This document shows positions 17,437 through 26,319 of a stretch of DNA of 64,000 nucleotides, piece by piece. Within the stretch, counting starts at the first letter, position 1; every line of letters starts with the position of its first letter. Below the pieces are notes generated by a model, which worked only from the letters and a program-made list of their open reading frames with translations, made no database searches and was not told the origin of the DNA. Position numbers and translations under genes: made by a program. Origin of the DNA: CBDHEY01 sp965262305 (GTDB taxonomy: Bacteria > Pseudomonadota > Gammaproteobacteria > Pseudomonadales > Cellvibrionaceae); NCBI GenBank assembly GCA_965262305.1, contig CBDHEY010000002.1:992001-1056000 (forward strand), read 5' to 3'.

Positions 17437-18432
17437 ATGGCTGTACAAGAACTCGAAATGATAAATGCTGAATTGGAAAACTCAAAAATGCTTGCCGAAG
17501 GCATGCTAGTTGAGGAAGAAACGGAATCCGGAGAGGAACAACTCACTAAAACTGAGATACCCGAGGAATCGGAAACCGAAGAGGAATATCATAAGAATCT
17601 TGACGCTACCCAGCTTTATTTAAACGAAATAGGTTTTTCTCCACTCTTATCAGCTGAAGAAGAAGTGTACTTTTCACGCCTTGCATTAAAAGGTGATGAA
17701 GCTGCTCGCAAAAGAATGATTGAAAGTAATTTGCGTTTAGTTGTAAAAATTGCTCGTCGCTATGTTAATCGCGGACTTGCGTTACTCGATTTAATTGAAG
17801 AAGGCAACCTAGGCCTTATTCGAGCTGTAGAAAAATTTGATCCTGAAAGAGGGTTTCGTTTTTCTACCTATGCTACTTGGTGGATACGTCAAACAATTGA
17901 ACGTGCAATCATGAATCAAACGAGAACCATTCGATTGCCAATTCACGTAGTCAAAGAATTAAATGTTTACTTGCGTGCCTCGCGAGAGCTTTCTCAGAAA
18001 CTCGATCACGAACCGACTCCAGAAGAAATCGCTAACCTATTAGACAAACCCGTAGAAGATGTCGAAAAAATGCTCGCACTTAATGAGCGTGTTACCTCAA
18101 TGGATGTATCTGTTGGCCCTTCTTCGGATAAGGCTGTAGTCGATACCGTTCCAGATCAACATGTTTCAGACCCAGTTGAACTACTTCAAGACAGCGACTT
18201 AAGTGCTAGCTTGAATGAGTGGCTTGATGAATTGTGTGAAAAGCAACGCGAAGTTGTGGCACGTCGATTTGGGTTGAGAGGTCACGAAACGAGTACGCTT
18301 GAAGAGGTTGGCCGAGAAATAGGTTTAACCCGTGAAAGAGTGAGACAAATTCAAGTGGAAGCGCTTAGAAGACTGCGTGATATTCTACAAAAACAAGGGT
18401 TAGACGCAACTGCTTTATTTGGCGGTGCTTGA
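17437..18432 (+). CDS. rpoS: RNA polymerase sigma factor RpoS
   Basis: RpoS (sigma-38) directs stationary-phase and stress transcription. The 331-residue product has the normal size. It shows an acidic N-terminus, region 1.2 (DATQLYLNEIGFSPLLSAEE), region 2 (ARRYVNRGLALLDLIEEGN, then FSTYATWWIRQTIERA), region 3 and region 4 (GLRGHETSTLEEVGREIGLT then RERVRQIQVEALRRLR). AAGGAG stands seven bases before the ATG. The 162-base gap after nlpD may hold its own promoter, and in relatives rpoS is also read from within nlpD. A perfect terminator follows. Confidence 0.98.
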   Translation: MAVQELEMINAELENSKMLAEGMLVEEETESGEEQLTKTEIPEESETEEEYHKNLDATQLYLNEIGFSPLLSAEEEVYFSRLALKGDEAARKRMIESNLRLVVKIARRYVNRGLALLDLIEEGNLGLIRAVEKFDPERGFRFSTYATWWIRQTIERAIMNQTRTIRLPIHVVKELNVYLRASRELSQKLDHEPTPEEIANLLDKPVEDVEKMLALNERVTSMDVSVGPSSDKAVVDTVPDQHVSDPVELLQDSDLSASLNEWLDELCEKQREVVARRFGLRGHETSTLEEVGREIGLTRERVRQIQVEALRRLRDILQKQGLDATALFGGA

Positions 18433-18476
18433 GCCTTTAGTGAAAACTAGGTAAAAGATTATTCAATGTTCTTATT

Positions 18477-18507
18477 AAAGCTTCGCTAGTGATAGCGAAG
18501 CTTTTTT
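18477..18507 (+). terminator. Rho-independent terminator of rpoS
   Basis: AAAGCTTCGCTA and TAGCGAAGCTTT form a perfect 12-bp stem with a GTGA loop and a T tract. It lies between convergent rpoS and fdxA and is symmetric enough to serve both. Confidence 0.92.
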
Positions 18508-18569
18508 ATTTTTCGAAGCTTTTAGGTGATTAGTATAGGTAACGGCTATTAATCGATAAGAAAGATAAA

Positions 18570-18893
18570 TTATCTTTCCAAATGCTTTAACTTACCTTCT
18601 ACACCATCCCATTCTTCGGCATCTTCAGGCGCTTCTTTCTTCTCGGTGATATTTGGCCAAACTTCTGCCAGCTCGGCATTTAACTCTAAAAAGGCCTCTT
18701 GGTCGGAAGGAAGCTCATCTTCAGAAAAAATAGCTTCTACGGGACACTCAGGTTCACAAAGTGCACAATCAATACACTCGTCTGGGTGAATGACCAAAAA
18801 ATTAGGTCCTTCATAAAAACAATCAACAGGACAAACTTCAACACAGTCTGTGTGTTTGCATTTGATACAGTTTTCACCAACTACAAAAGTCAT
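18570..18893 (-). CDS. fdxA: Seven-iron ferredoxin FdxA
   Basis: This is a small electron carrier with one [3Fe-4S] and one [4Fe-4S] cluster, 107 residues as in pseudomonads. Cysteines C9, C12, C17, C21 and C25 lie in ENCIKCKHTDCVEVCPVDCF, and a second set, C40, C43, C46 and C50, in ECIDCALCEPECP. The C-terminal tail is acidic. The genomic position rpoS-fdxA-mutS is conserved in Pseudomonas relatives. Its redox partner is not encoded here. Confidence 0.95.
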   Translation of the reverse strand: MTFVVGENCIKCKHTDCVEVCPVDCFYEGPNFLVIHPDECIDCALCEPECPVEAIFSEDELPSDQEAFLELNAELAEVWPNITEKKEAPEDAEEWDGVEGKLKHLER

Positions 18894-19046
18894 GCTTTTT
18901 TAACCTTTAATTTTAGAGCGCGCAATTCTATCAGGATATTGTAACTGCTTAAATAGCACTTTTATAAATAAGTTAGACCTTTGATTTCTATACTTATTCG
19001 GACCTTTTAGCCAATTTTAGCTTTTTTTCGCAGCAACTTACTTGAA

Positions 19047-21632
19047 TTAAACAAGATTTTTAAGTTCGTAAAGTATGTCAAGGGCCTGCTTAGGACTGAG
19101 TTCATCTGGGGATAGTTCGTTGATTTTGTCCAGCGCTGGGTGATCAACTGCAGCGCTAAATAAGTCTTCTTGGTATACCTTTTGGGGGATTTGTTTGATC
19201 CCGGTTTCTGTGTTTCCCATTTCGAGCATAGCAAGCCTTTCTTTCGCGCTAGAAAGCACACGACTGGGAATACCCGCAAGCTTAGCCACTTGTAATCCAT
19301 AGCTCTTACTGGCAGGGCCGCGTTGAATGTTATGCAGAAACACGATGTTATCCTGATGCTCGGTGGCATTCAGATGAATATTGCAGACACTTTTAATTTG
19401 ATCTGCCAAAGAAGTGATTTCAAAATAGTGAGTAGCAAAGAGTGTGAGTGACCGAGTGATATTTGCAAGATGTTCTACTGCAGCCCAAGCCAGTGACAAG
19501 CCATCATAGGTGCTAGTGCCTCGTCCAATTTCATCCATTAATACAAGACTTTCATGGGTTGCATTGTTAAGAATGTTGGCGGTCTCTGTCATTTCAACCA
19601 TAAAGGTCGAACGCCCGCCCGCTAAATCATCAGAAGAACCTATTCGAGTAAAAATACGATCAACTAGCCCTAATTTACAGCCGTTAGCTGGTACAAAACT
19701 GCCGACTTGAGCAAGTAGCACGATCAACGCAGTTTGACGCATATAGGTTGATTTACCACCCATATTGGGGCCAGTAATCACCATCATTCGTTGTTGGGAA
19801 TCGAGCGTGAGATCATTGGGTACAAATGGCGTGTCTAAGACTTGTTCCACAACAAGGTGTCGACCCTGCTCAATATGGATACCAATCTCTTCGGAAAGGC
19901 TTGGACAGCAAAGTTGCAGCTGTTCAGCTCGTTCGGCAAAACAGCACAAAACATCCAGTTGAGAAACTGCATTTGCACTTTTTTGTAGCGGGACTAAATG
20001 TTCATTAATGGAGACAATCAGCGCATCATATAGGGCTTTTTCTTTGGCAAGCGCTCGGCTTTTTGCTGACAAAGCTTTATCTTCAAATTCTTTTAGTTCT
20101 GGTGTAATAAAGCGCTCAGCGTTTTTAAGTGTTTGTCTGCGAATATATTCCGTTGGGGCTTTTTCTGCTTGCGCTTTACTAATTTCAATATAGTAGCCAT
20201 GAATGCGGTTATACCCAACTTTTAAACTCGATAAACCGGTTTTCTCTTTTTCCTGGTTTTCTAAGTTCACCAGGAATTCTCCCGCATTTGTGCTAATTGC
20301 ACGCAGTTCATCCAACTCGGCATTATAGCCTTGTGCGATAACACCACCGTCTCTAATCACTGCGGGCGGGTTTTCAATAATTGCACTTTGTAATAGTTCT
20401 ACAAGCGCTGGAAAATCGCTTATTTCTGATTTAAGTGCAGTTAAAAAGTCGCATGAAGCGCTTTCGAGAACCTGATGTATTTGCGGATATTGAGCGAGAG
20501 AAGAACAAAGACGCGAAAGATCTCTAGGGCGAGCTGAACCCAAAGCGATACGCCCGAGAATTCTTTCCATATCTCCAATTTGCTTTAGCGGATGCCTTGT
20601 CAGTTCAAATGTATAGTCTGATAACAGGGCCTTTATCGCAGATTGGCGCCCTTCAATGACTGAAACATTGCGTAAAGGCAAGTTTAACCAGCGTCGCAAC
20701 AAACGGCCACCCATCGCAGTTTGCGTGGTGTTTAATACACTAAAGAGGGTGTTTTCATCTCCGCCTGCCAGATTTGTATCCAGCTCCAGGTTTCTTCGGG
20801 TCGCTGCATCCAGCACCACATTGTCACCCGGATTTTCGACGCTCAGATGGGAAATATGATCTAGCGAAGTGCGCTGTGTTTCTTGCGCATATGCAAACAA
20901 ACAACCTGCCGCAGGCAATGCGCTTGAATTGGGTTCGCAGCCAAATCCAGAAAGGTCTTTTGTTTCAAAGTGCTTCGTCAGCAGTTGAATTGCCGTGTCG
21001 CGATCAAATTCCCATTCCGGACGAGTGCGAAACCCGGCGCGACCGCTAATGGTTGGTGGCAGAGACAGAGAATCTTGTGCTAAAAGCTCTGCGGGTTTCA
21101 AGCGCTCGATTTCATCAACTAATCCTTCTTCGTTTTTGCTATCAAAGATCGCAAATCGACCACTGCCCATGTCCATATAGGAGACGCCAAAATTTTCTTC
21201 GCCCTTGTAAATCGCTACAAGCAGGTTGTCTCTATTTTCATCCAGAAGTGCTTCATCACTAATTGTACCTGGAGTGACAATGCGCATCACTTGTCTTTCC
21301 ACAGGTCCTTTCGACGTGGCTGGATCGCCAACTTGCTCGCAAATGGCAACAGATCGACCAAGCTTAACAAGTTTCGCCAGGTAGTTTTCCGCCGCGTGGA
21401 AGGGCACACCACACATAGGAATAGGATCGCCGCCAGATTTACCGCGCGCGGTTAACGTGACATCTAAAAGTCGCGCAGCCTCTTTAGCGTCATCGAAAAA
21501 CAGCTCGTAAAAATCGCCCATACGATAGAATACTAATTCATTTGGATGCTTAGACTTTATGCCCAAATATTGTTGCATCATCGGTGTGTGTTGCTTGGTG
21601 GGATCCGTCGGAGCTGCTTTATTTTTAATCAT
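19047..21632 (-). CDS. mutS: DNA mismatch repair protein MutS
   Basis: MutS recognises mismatches and starts methyl-directed repair with MutL. The 861-residue product is full length. The N-terminal mismatch-reading FYRMGDFYELF holds the Phe-x-Glu wedge. The connector, core and clamp domains follow. The ATPase domain has Walker A ITGPNMGGKSTYMRQTA (near 615), SDDLAGGRSTFMVEM, the Walker B MDEIGRGTSTYDG and TLFATHYFE. The C-terminal end carries the dimerisation helices. It is convergent to rpoS with fdxA between, transcribed as fdxA. Confidence 0.98.
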   Translation of the reverse strand: MIKNKAAPTDPTKQHTPMMQQYLGIKSKHPNELVFYRMGDFYELFFDDAKEAARLLDVTLTARGKSGGDPIPMCGVPFHAAENYLAKLVKLGRSVAICEQVGDPATSKGPVERQVMRIVTPGTISDEALLDENRDNLLVAIYKGEENFGVSYMDMGSGRFAIFDSKNEEGLVDEIERLKPAELLAQDSLSLPPTISGRAGFRTRPEWEFDRDTAIQLLTKHFETKDLSGFGCEPNSSALPAAGCLFAYAQETQRTSLDHISHLSVENPGDNVVLDAATRRNLELDTNLAGGDENTLFSVLNTTQTAMGGRLLRRWLNLPLRNVSVIEGRQSAIKALLSDYTFELTRHPLKQIGDMERILGRIALGSARPRDLSRLCSSLAQYPQIHQVLESASCDFLTALKSEISDFPALVELLQSAIIENPPAVIRDGGVIAQGYNAELDELRAISTNAGEFLVNLENQEKEKTGLSSLKVGYNRIHGYYIEISKAQAEKAPTEYIRRQTLKNAERFITPELKEFEDKALSAKSRALAKEKALYDALIVSINEHLVPLQKSANAVSQLDVLCCFAERAEQLQLCCPSLSEEIGIHIEQGRHLVVEQVLDTPFVPNDLTLDSQQRMMVITGPNMGGKSTYMRQTALIVLLAQVGSFVPANGCKLGLVDRIFTRIGSSDDLAGGRSTFMVEMTETANILNNATHESLVLMDEIGRGTSTYDGLSLAWAAVEHLANITRSLTLFATHYFEITSLADQIKSVCNIHLNATEHQDNIVFLHNIQRGPASKSYGLQVAKLAGIPSRVLSSAKERLAMLEMGNTETGIKQIPQKVYQEDLFSAAVDHPALDKINELSPDELSPKQALDILYELKNLV

Positions 21633-22215
21633 TTTGGTTTAGAGTTTTGTGACTTAAAAAAGAGTAATGTCGAAAATTTGAATTTAAAAAGGAAGAGCAT
21701 TATAGCAATGAAATCAATATTAGATTCTATTTACACTATTTTTAGTCGTTTTTAAAAGGATTGCAGAAGTAAAATTTGTTGAACTGGGAGCTTCAATTTT
21801 CTTCGAGTCATTACATATAAGGGGCTTAAGTTCAGCGCCGAGTTCTTTTAGTCGTCAACAAACTGCATACAAATCTTCATGGAATATGTGTGGTTAATGG
21901 TGGAAAGGTAGCTATTTCGAAATTCGAGCTGATTCAATAAGTTAATATTCAGTTATTGGAGTTAGTTGAATTTCTAAATTCAGTAGCGGTTAGTTTTGAT
22001 GGATTATTATTCAAAGCTTGAATCCCCAATTGCTCTAATTAAGAATTTAAGAGAGCGTTATTTGCTTTTCATAGAATTTATCTCTGGTGTAGTTGATAAT
22101 GACAAATAATAAACAATAAAAAATTTTAATTCATGTTTTGAAGAGTTTTTTGGGCGGTATACAGTTAGTATTTTATTTCAGATAAGTTTTTTGATAAATA
22201 AAAATCTATTAACAA
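21633..22215. other. 583-base gap without a confident gene
   Basis: This AT-rich stretch lies between two minus-strand genes, mutS and the class III fructose-bisphosphatase. I see no RNA gene, repeat or clear terminator. The only protein-like piece is a plus-strand frame at 21999-22109, MDYYSKLESPIALIKNLRER..., 36 residues, with no good ribosome binding site. It may be a decayed remnant. Confidence 0.4.
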
Positions 22216-24009
22216 CTAATGTATCTGGATTTTTTCACAAAAGTAATGATTTTTCTCGTCTGATTTATTTGCATATAAATAGAATTTTTCGCGGTAAGAT
22301 ATTAAAACCAAGCCTTTAATCCCTGTTAATTTTTGATAGTCTATAGACATCCCTCCATCGATGAGTATTGTTTTTCCATTCGCTCGAATAGGTGATTCAC
22401 CCTGAGTTATCTTTATTGGTATATGCCCATTAATGATTCGAGCGTTGATGCTCTTAACGTGAAAATCAAGCAATAACTGTTTAACTATGGGTTCCTTATC
22501 GCGAAATAAGAAGTAAGGGTTTTTTTGTTCAATCTGGCTTTCCTTTTCAGAAATGAAATAACGTTCGAAAGTCGTCATTCTATTTTTTCCAAAAAGTGGT
22601 GAATCAGGTCCACACCAAAGATACCACATAATGTCTTTTGCAAATTCTCTTTTTTCTTGATCTATAGAGTTGGAATAGTAGCTTCTAATTACCTCCTCAA
22701 ATTGAGTAAATAATTGTTTGCCTTTACAATCGAATTCGAAAAAAGCACATTTTAGATCGCCAATTTGTGTCAAAGGTACGCAACCATGAAATGCGAGATA
22801 GTATTTGGATGCGCGAAACATGGACCCATTGTTGATGAGAAATTCAACATGGAATTTTAATCTTTTGCTAGTTTTAAATTCTGCAACCAGTTTTGAGATT
22901 ACGAGATTTTCTGGTTCGGTAAGCGAGTTTGGGCTTTGGAAATCAATGGTGGGAAATTGACAGGATCTTAGCGCGTAATTTTTTCCATCCATATAATATG
23001 ATTTTTTTTCGAAATCGATGTTATCCAAGCATCTTCTTTCATCCATAAGAAATTGAGGGCGACGCTCAATAATTAAACCCTCTAGTTTAAACTGAATTAA
23101 ACTAATCGCTTTATGCATTTTTGCAATTATGCTTGAATCTTCTTCTTTGTAATGCGTATCTATTTTTTTCTTTGGAAAAAACTCCAAACAAGGGTCTTCA
23201 CCGTAGTATTCCCGTGCGAATTTTTCTAAAACGGAAAGACTTATATTGTAGTCGCTTACAAGCGTTTTTATGTTTCCATACCGCAACGATATTCGGAGTA
23301 CGTTTGCGACACAGGCTTCGCTCCCCGCAAACGCGCCCATCCAAATTATGTCGTGGTTACCCCATTGAATACTCACATCTTTATAATCGATTAGAAAATC
23401 TATAACATCTTTTGAGTGGGCACCACGATTATATAAATCCCCGACAATATTAAGATGAGGTTTTATTGACTTATTAATATGAGTAAGAATTAATTCTAAA
23501 AATTGCCTAGTACAGCGAAATTCCCTACTGAGATCAAATGCATAATTAGAAATTTTTTCTACTTTGTTTTTAGTTTCTTGGCCGAGATTAGATAATGGTT
23601 TATCCAATTTTTTGCGAATAAATCCATCTTCGATTTGTACCATTAGGCTAATCGAGTAAGAAGTATATATTAGCTGGTTAAATACTGATTTAAGCTGTGA
23701 TTTGTCTTTTAGGAGATCGTCTATGTAGTCTTTACTAGATAATAGTTCCTTAATTTTGAAGAGTTTGTTGGGGGTTTGATTTTCCTTTCCGCCCATCAAG
23801 TCCGCCAGCTGTAACTGTGTATTTCCAACGAGGGATTTTAAGATAGGAAATTCACCATGAATATCTGATAAAAATACTTCTCGACCAACTGGCTCGTTGG
23901 TTGTAAATCCGTTTTCTTTAAATTTATCGAAAATGGACTTTAATTGACATCTTGCTTCATATTCATTAAAGCTTGTAGTGCTTATAATCTCATCGATCGC
24001 TTCAAGCAT
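22216..24009 (-). CDS. fbp: Class III (Firmicutes-type) fructose-1,6-bisphosphatase
   Basis: The predicted role is to hydrolyse fructose 1,6-bisphosphate to fructose 6-phosphate for gluconeogenesis. The 597-residue protein belongs to the metallophosphoesterase-fold class III family. It has FLSDIHGEF (metal site, near residue 48), IVGDLYNRGAHS (near 187), IQWGNHDIIWMG (near 214) and the C-terminal NGHIPIK and LIDGGMS blocks. Members are usually ~640 residues. The GDxxDRG block reads GDLYNRG, Asp to Asn. The family is typical of Bacillota and Bacteroidota, so transfer is likely. It follows a sulfotransferase by 25 bases on the same strand, so another phosphomonoester substrate cannot be excluded. 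Confidence 0.82.
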   Translation of the reverse strand: MLEAIDEIISTTSFNEYEARCQLKSIFDKFKENGFTTNEPVGREVFLSDIHGEFPILKSLVGNTQLQLADLMGGKENQTPNKLFKIKELLSSKDYIDDLLKDKSQLKSVFNQLIYTSYSISLMVQIEDGFIRKKLDKPLSNLGQETKNKVEKISNYAFDLSREFRCTRQFLELILTHINKSIKPHLNIVGDLYNRGAHSKDVIDFLIDYKDVSIQWGNHDIIWMGAFAGSEACVANVLRISLRYGNIKTLVSDYNISLSVLEKFAREYYGEDPCLEFFPKKKIDTHYKEEDSSIIAKMHKAISLIQFKLEGLIIERRPQFLMDERRCLDNIDFEKKSYYMDGKNYALRSCQFPTIDFQSPNSLTEPENLVISKLVAEFKTSKRLKFHVEFLINNGSMFRASKYYLAFHGCVPLTQIGDLKCAFFEFDCKGKQLFTQFEEVIRSYYSNSIDQEKREFAKDIMWYLWCGPDSPLFGKNRMTTFERYFISEKESQIEQKNPYFLFRDKEPIVKQLLLDFHVKSINARIINGHIPIKITQGESPIRANGKTILIDGGMSIDYQKLTGIKGLVLISYREKFYLYANKSDEKNHYFCEKIQIH

Positions 24010-24034
24010 ATTTAAATATACGGGAAGTTAGAAT

Positions 24035-24874
24035 TTAACCTAGATCCCAAAAGTCTTTTGGTTTGTTACAGTATGTAAGTAATTGTTCTACATCTGGTTG
24101 CAGTTGTTCGATAATTTTGCTTTTAACTGAAGTAGATATTACTGGAATGTCTTTAGTAGAAGAACTTAAGTATTTATCTTTTACGGCTTTTCTAAGGTGT
24201 CTAGGAAAAGCATTCTTGAGAGTTTTGACTAATGGAATACTTTTAACTGAAGAGTAGAGTTTATTTGGAACCTTTTTTGATGAAGATGGATTTTTATGTA
24301 ACCCCTGTTCTTGGCTTTCCTTATCAATATCTAAAAACTCACAAATTTCTTCAAAAAAAGTATTAGGATTACTTTTCAAGTCTTCCAAGAATCCAACCCA
24401 AATATTTGAGTCCTTAAAGTGTTTACGATATTCGCTAAGTTGCTTCCAGTAAAGGCTTTGATCCAAAAATACTTCAGGCATAGATTCTATTGCATCACTT
24501 AATGATGAAGGGACTTCATCTGGAATATCAATGCGATTCTGAATCCAGGCCGAAGTCATTCTATCGATAGGGTTTCGTACCGTGTAAAGTATTTTGACAT
24601 CTGGACAGTAAGACAAGATTCTATCAATCGTATTCGGATATCTTTCAATATTGGAATAATTGTTTGTACCTTCACCACAAATTTTAAATGCTTTTTCAGA
24701 TTGGAAGAATTGATCGTACCATTCAGAGCCTTTTTCCCAATTTTCATCTTCATTGAAAAAATTTGGCTCTGAAAATGGTTTTACATAAACCTGGCTATGA
24801 TGTTCCAAAAAATCTATTACAGTTGAAGTTGCGCACTTCATTGCGCCAACAACTAAAAAGTTTGGGGCGATCAT
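24035..24874 (-). CDS. PAPS-dependent sulfotransferase
   Basis: The predicted role is to transfer sulfate from 3'-phosphoadenylyl sulfate to a carbohydrate or other acceptor; the soluble 279-residue product has no signal peptide. The 5'-phosphosulfate loop FLVVGAMKCATSTVIDFLE is at the N-terminus. The 3'-phosphate region VRNPIDRMTSAW is near residue 100. SEPNFF and the later FLEDLKSNPNTFFEEICEFL also match the Sulfotransfer family. It is the first gene of a likely two-gene unit with the phosphatase-fold gene downstream. The acceptor cannot be told from sequence. Confidence 0.85.
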   Translation of the reverse strand: MIAPNFLVVGAMKCATSTVIDFLEHHSQVYVKPFSEPNFFNEDENWEKGSEWYDQFFQSEKAFKICGEGTNNYSNIERYPNTIDRILSYCPDVKILYTVRNPIDRMTSAWIQNRIDIPDEVPSSLSDAIESMPEVFLDQSLYWKQLSEYRKHFKDSNIWVGFLEDLKSNPNTFFEEICEFLDIDKESQEQGLHKNPSSSKKVPNKLYSSVKSIPLVKTLKNAFPRHLRKAVKDKYLSSSTKDIPVISTSVKSKIIEQLQPDVEQLLTYCNKPKDFWDLG

Positions 24875-25065
24875 TTATATCTCCGATCTGATTTAAAAGT
24901 TGAATTTAACGGGACCAGTAATCACATCTTGTTGAAGAAAAGCGATTTTGCTTTTATTTGGCTAGTAATGCTAATAATACCATTTACTTGCTTTTCAATC
25001 TATTCTAAGTTCCTAGGTGGTTAAATGGTAAAAGAGCTTAGAATTTTGGTCTTATAGGTTAGTTT

Positions 25066-25539
25066 TTAGAGGCCGTTTAAGGTTTTTTCTTGTTCCTTGT
25101 ATCTATCATTGAGTAGTTTTTCAACATTTTGAGCATCGTCGATGAGTTTTTTAACGTTTTTAGGGTTGTAACTAAAATCATCGGTATTTATTTGGGTTTT
25201 ACTTGCTTCTCGCTTAGCAACTGGGACTCCTTTCATTAAATTAATATTGTTTCCGACTTCTATGGATTCCGCATTTTTTGTTTCAGGTGGTTTTTGCTTG
25301 GAAAAATGGGTCACGCCCTTATCATCCACCCACTTGTAGACTTCTTCTTTTACTGGTTTTGATGAATTGTTGAGCAGCTGAGGGAGTGCTGGAACGGTGG
25401 TGGAACCTCCTGAACTATTCGAACTGAATAGCGTGTCCAGGTTAAATGGCATTTTTCCGGTTTTAATGTAGAGTACATAATTTGAAATGCCTATAACGAT
25501 TGTCAGCATTATTAGGGTCTTAATAATTAGTTTTGTCAT
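25066..25539 (-). CDS. DUF4124-domain membrane-anchored protein
   Basis: This 157-residue protein has one N-terminal membrane segment (about 7-25) and a periplasmic remainder. The DUF4124 core KEEVYKWVDDKGVTHFSKQKP is split here only by name; it spans about residues 63-85, a short beta-hairpin motif common in gammaproteobacterial envelope proteins of unknown role. The tail (about 120-157) is helical and charged. The start has AAGGA seven bases upstream. It is divergent from pncC. No function is assigned. Confidence 0.75.
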   Translation of the reverse strand: MTKLIIKTLIMLTIVIGISNYVLYIKTGKMPFNLDTLFSSNSSGGSTTVPALPQLLNNSSKPVKEEVYKWVDDKGVTHFSKQKPPETKNAESIEVGNNINLMKGVPVAKREASKTQINTDDFSYNPKNVKKLIDDAQNVEKLLNDRYKEQEKTLNGL

Positions 25540-25642
25540 AGGTATTTCCTTATTAAGTAATGTTATTAAGGCGTACTTAGGTTTTCGGGTTAGCGGGCCA
25601 TAACTTAGTTAAAAACCTATTAATATCAGGAAGTTAAAAATC

Positions 25643-26140
25643 ATTGATAAAGAAATTATAGCGCTTAGTGAAGACTTAGGTCGATTATTACGGGCTAAAA
25701 AATGGAAAATTGGTTCGGTTGAATCTTGTACTGGTGGTTTACTTACGGCTGCGATTACCAGTGTTTCGGGATGCTCTGGATGGTTTGAAGGTGGATTTAT
25801 TGTGTACAGCAATAGCATGAAGGGCTCCGTGCTTGAAGTTCCGTTAGCCACTCTGGAAGAGTTCGGTGCGGTTAGCCAACCCGTCACCGATAAACTTCTT
25901 AATGGTGTTTTATCGCTTATGGAGGTCGATATCGCAATAGCCGTAAGTGGTATTGCAGGACCTAGCGGTGGAACCAAGGAAAAACCTGTTGGAACCGTAT
26001 GTTTCAGCTGGGGGACTCGAACAAAGTTTCACAGCACCAGTCAACACTTCACAGGAGATCGTGGGGATATTCGCTCAAGCTCGGTCATTTTTGCTATCCA
26101 AAAACTATGTGAATTTTTAAAAGATGCTGATACCCCTTAA
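25643..26140 (+). CDS. pncC: Nicotinamide-nucleotide amidase PncC (CinA C-terminal type), AUU start
   Basis: PncC deamidates nicotinamide mononucleotide to nicotinate mononucleotide in NAD salvage. Catalytic-site blocks are VESCTGGLLTAAIT, WFEGGFIVYSNSMK, VSGIAGPSGGTKEKPVGTV and FTGDRGDIR. In-frame alignment to E. coli PncC begins at codon 2 (DKEIIALSEDLG), yet no ATG, GTG or TTG precedes the first catalytic block. The first is GTG at 25802, inside the fold. An ATT at 25643 with AGGAAG nine bases upstream would give 165 residues, equal to the E. coli length, so I propose ATT initiation. ATC at 25640 is the other option. It lies upstream of recA, as cinA often does. Confidence 0.85.
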   Translation: MDKEIIALSEDLGRLLRAKKWKIGSVESCTGGLLTAAITSVSGCSGWFEGGFIVYSNSMKGSVLEVPLATLEEFGAVSQPVTDKLLNGVLSLMEVDIAIAVSGIAGPSGGTKEKPVGTVCFSWGTRTKFHSTSQHFTGDRGDIRSSSVIFAIQKLCEFLKDADTP

Positions 26141-26223
26141 ATCTTTCTAAAAAGTGTTTTTATTTATTTGAGTATTTTTTCAACGAAGAGAAAATTTAGA
26201 TTTTACTGTATAAATAAATATTA

Positions 26224-26239
26224 CTGGTTGCACATACAG
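26224..26239 (+). promoter_or_regulatory. LexA (SOS) box of recA
   Basis: CTGGTTGCACATACAG fits CTG-N10-CAG; with flanks it is TACTGGTTGCACATACAGTT, close to the E. coli recA operator. It lies 81 bases before the recA ATG. It overlaps a TTGCAC that could be the -35 hexamer, so LexA would block polymerase. Confidence 0.8.
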
Positions 26240-26256
26240 TTTTTTTGTCGTAACCT
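26228..26256 (+). promoter_or_regulatory. Candidate sigma-70 promoter of recA
   Basis: TTGCAC (26228-26233) and TAACCT (26251-26256) are 17 bases apart. TAGAAT at 26256-26261 is a better -10 but lacks a well-spaced -35. The location inside and just after the SOS box is what one expects for recA. Confidence 0.4.
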
Positions 26257-26319
26257 AGAATAAAACGAATTCCAAAATTTTATAGAATATAACGAACAAA
26301 TTTAGGTGGTAGGGTAATT

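Noticed and set aside
21999..22109. 36-codon frame in the mutS-fbp gap
   Set aside because: It looks protein-like but has no usable ribosome binding site or known family, so it is mentioned only in the gap entry.
22216..24009. Reading the class III FBPase as a protein phosphatase
   Set aside because: The metallophosphoesterase motifs alone would allow it, but the ~600-residue length and the C-terminal NGHIPIK and LIDGGMS blocks fit class III FBPase better.
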